Positions 62,401 through 64,000 of a stretch of 64,000 nt of DNA are shown piece after piece. The stretch comes from Sphingomonas sp. EC-HK361 (GTDB taxonomy: Bacteria; Pseudomonadota; Alphaproteobacteria; Sphingomonadales; Sphingomonadaceae): contig NZ_LR701494.1 of NCBI RefSeq assembly GCF_902498785.1, forward strand, positions 1,637,058 to 1,701,057. Reading direction: 5' to 3'. Below the pieces are notes generated by a model. It saw nothing but the letters and a program-made list of their open reading frames with translations. It had not been told where the DNA came from and made no database searches. How positions within the stretch are numbered: the first letter of the stretch is position 1; every line of letters begins with the position of its first letter. Made by a program: the position numbers and the translations under genes.

Positions 62401-63944
62401 TGGCCTCCGCCGCCCCCGCCGGCCCCCCACCGCTGACCGGCGCGCGGCTGGGCCTCGTCGCCTTCGCGCTGGCGCTCGGCACGTTCATGATGGTGCTCGA
62501 CACCACGATCGCCAACGTCTCTCTGCCGACGATCGCTGGCAATCTTGGCGTGAGTTCGGACAATTCGACCTGGATCATCACCGCGTTCGCTGTCGCAAAC
62601 GGCATCTCGGTACCGCTGACCGGCTGGCTGATGCGGCGGTTCGGCGTGGTTCGCGTCTTCTGCACCTCGCTCGCGCTTTTCACGCTTGCGTCGTTCCTGT
62701 GCGGCATCGCCTGGAGCCTCCCCTCGCTCATCGCCTTTCGCGTGCTGCAGGGCGCGGTCTCGGGGCCGATGATGCCGGGAAGCCAGGCGCTGCTGATCTC
62801 GGTCTTCCCGTCCGACAAGCGCGCGACCGCGCTCGGCATCTGGTCGATGACGACGCTCGTCGCGCCGATCATGGGGCCGATTCTGGGCGGGTGGATCAGC
62901 GACAATTACCACTGGAGCTGGATCTTCCTCATCAACGTGCCGTTCGGGCTGTTCGCGGGGTCGATCTGCTGGTTCGGTCTGCGCACGCGCGAGACGCCGA
63001 CGATGAAGCTGCCGATCGATACCGTCGGGCTGATCCTGCTTGTCGTGTGGGTGGGCTCGCTCCAGATCATGCTCGATCTCGGCAAGAATGCTGACTGGTT
63101 CAACGATCCGATGATCGTCGTGTTGACGATCGTCGCCGCGATCGGCTTCGTCGCCTGGGTGATCTGGGAGCTGACCGACGCCAACCCGACGGTCGATCTG
63201 ACGCTGTTCGCCAGCCGCAACTTCGCGATCGGCAACATCGCCTTTTGCCTTGGCTATGCGGTGTTCTTTGCCAACATCCTGATCCTGCCCTTGTGGCTCC
63301 AGACCCAGCTTGGCTACACTGCGACATGGGCCGGGCTGGTCGCCGCACCGAGCGGGATCGTGGCGGTCGTGCTGACCCCCTTCGTTGCGCGGCTTTCCGG
63401 CAAGATCGACGCGCGCTGGCTGGCGAGCGTCGCGTTCGTCGGCTTCGCGATCAGCTACTGGATGCGATCGGGCTACACGACGACGGCGAGCTTCTGGGAC
63501 TTCACCCTGCCGCTGCTGGTGCAGGGCGTATCGATGAGCACCTTCTTCCTGTCGATGCTGACGATCGCCCTCGACCGAATCCCGCCCGAGCGGCTGCCGT
63601 CTGCGACCGGCATCTCGAACTTCACCCGCATCACCGCGGGCAGCTTCGCCGCGTCGATCGTGACGACCGCATGGGACCGGCGCGAGGCGCTCCATCAAAA
63701 CCGTCTCGCCGAGGCGATCGGCAATGGCGTGCCCTATCAGATGGCGGTCGAGGGGCTGGGCAAGCTGGGGCTGAACGCAACCCAGGCGGCGGGGGCGGTG
63801 ACGCGGCAGATGGTCGGGCAGGCTTATCTCCTCGCCTCGACCGATCTGTTCCGCTTGTCGGCGTGGCTGTCTATCGCGTTGCTGGTGGTGGTGTGGCTCT
63901 GCCGGCGGCCCTCGGGTGGGCACGGGCCGGTTGCGGCGGATTGA
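62400..63944 (+). CDS. emrB: EmrB-like DHA2 family MFS multidrug transporter
   Basis: A 514-residue inner-membrane pump with 14 helices. FALALGTFMMVLDTTIANVS (LDxTIVNVAL motif), GWLMRRFGVVRVFC (motif A), GSQALLISVFPSDKRATALG and VLQGAVSGPMMPGSQALL are typical of DHA2 drug:H+ antiporters. Forms a tripartite system with the upstream EmrA and outer-membrane factor. The ATG at 62400 overlaps the emrA stop; the longer open frame upstream shadows emrA. Confidence 0.92.
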   Translation: MASAAPAGPPPLTGARLGLVAFALALGTFMMVLDTTIANVSLPTIAGNLGVSSDNSTWIITAFAVANGISVPLTGWLMRRFGVVRVFCTSLALFTLASFLCGIAWSLPSLIAFRVLQGAVSGPMMPGSQALLISVFPSDKRATALGIWSMTTLVAPIMGPILGGWISDNYHWSWIFLINVPFGLFAGSICWFGLRTRETPTMKLPIDTVGLILLVVWVGSLQIMLDLGKNADWFNDPMIVVLTIVAAIGFVAWVIWELTDANPTVDLTLFASRNFAIGNIAFCLGYAVFFANILILPLWLQTQLGYTATWAGLVAAPSGIVAVVLTPFVARLSGKIDARWLASVAFVGFAISYWMRSGYTTTASFWDFTLPLLVQGVSMSTFFLSMLTIALDRIPPERLPSATGISNFTRITAGSFAASIVTTAWDRREALHQNRLAEAIGNGVPYQMAVEGLGKLGLNATQAAGAVTRQMVGQAYLLASTDLFRLSAWLSIALLVVVWLCRRPSGGHGPVAAD

Positions 63945-63950
63945 ATAGAA

Positions 63951-64000
63951 AAACTCCTCTCCTGGAAGGGGAGGTGGCAGCACGCAGTGCTGACGGAGGG
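63951..64000. repeat. Palindromic repeat at window edge (family of 39724)
   Basis: CCTCTCCTGGAAGGGGAGG and AGCACGCAGTGCT form two hairpins just after emrB; the GGAGG/CTCC block resembles the fliR-fliQ repeat. The element continues past the window and likely terminates the efflux operon. Confidence 0.5.

Overview
The window is high-GC chromosomal DNA of an alphaproteobacterium, most likely Sphingomonas or a close Sphingomonadales relative. Four things point there: a CcrM-type GANTC methyltransferase directly after rnhB, a DUF1013/TrcR-type cell-cycle regulator, the gene content of the fli operon, and short palindromic intergenic repeats of the type common in sphingomonads. Genes are tightly packed, with many ATGA/GTGA/TGATG overlaps. 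I found no rRNA, tRNA, CRISPR array, insertion sequence or prophage, so this looks like stable core chromosome.

Layout. 1-6.3 kb: a partial helix-hairpin-helix protein, a CorC-type membrane protein with a 2'-5' RNA ligase-like gene, an OmpA lipoprotein, tadA, rpmB, a phytase-like esterase and a glycine-zipper surface protein followed by a structured gene-free stretch. 6.3-12 kb (minus strand): acyl-CoA ligase, a solitary molybdopterin dehydrogenase subunit, hemH and phaB. 12.1-18.3 kb (plus strand): lgt, a MidA-type methyltransferase, GNAT, pgeF, a PLP gamma-family enzyme and a Baeyer-Villiger-type monooxygenase. 18.3-25.5 kb (minus strand): glmM, GFA, DUF1272, thiD fused to a VOC domain, rnhB, ccrM, folP and a bestrophin. 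25.6-35.3 kb: mixed metabolism (carboxylate symporter, aldo/keto reductase, NnrU, POT transporter, nitroreductase, GntR, NAT, acyl-CoA dehydrogenase, tsaC).

35.3-53.1 kb is the flagellar block. A sigma-54-type activator gene leads fliE-F-G-H-I-J-K-L-M-N-O-P-Q-R, flhB, fliD and fliS on the minus strand, nearly all coupled by overlaps. The flagellin gene is divergent, with a sigma-28-like promoter and a strong terminator. flhA, the flg rod/hook genes and motAB are not here. 53.3-64 kb holds an unknown secreted protein, an epimerase/LysR pair, TrcR, a glycosyltransferase with an LpxH-like phosphoesterase, a small membrane protein, and a complete MarR-controlled tripartite efflux operon (outer-membrane factor, EmrA, EmrB).

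The most unusual signal is a family of about 55-bp palindromic repeats (six copies). Two copies lie in frame inside protein genes: codons 96-114 of thiD and codons 17-35 of fliP. This resembles the palindromic elements known to insert into Rickettsia genes. Three different repeat families also occupy the only large breaks in the core fli gene order (fliR/fliQ, fliQ/fliP and the fliP N-terminus). A second theme is cell-cycle control: five GANTC sites and a near-CtrA motif lie upstream of ccrM, and a perfect CtrA half-site lies upstream of a response regulator beside fliS.
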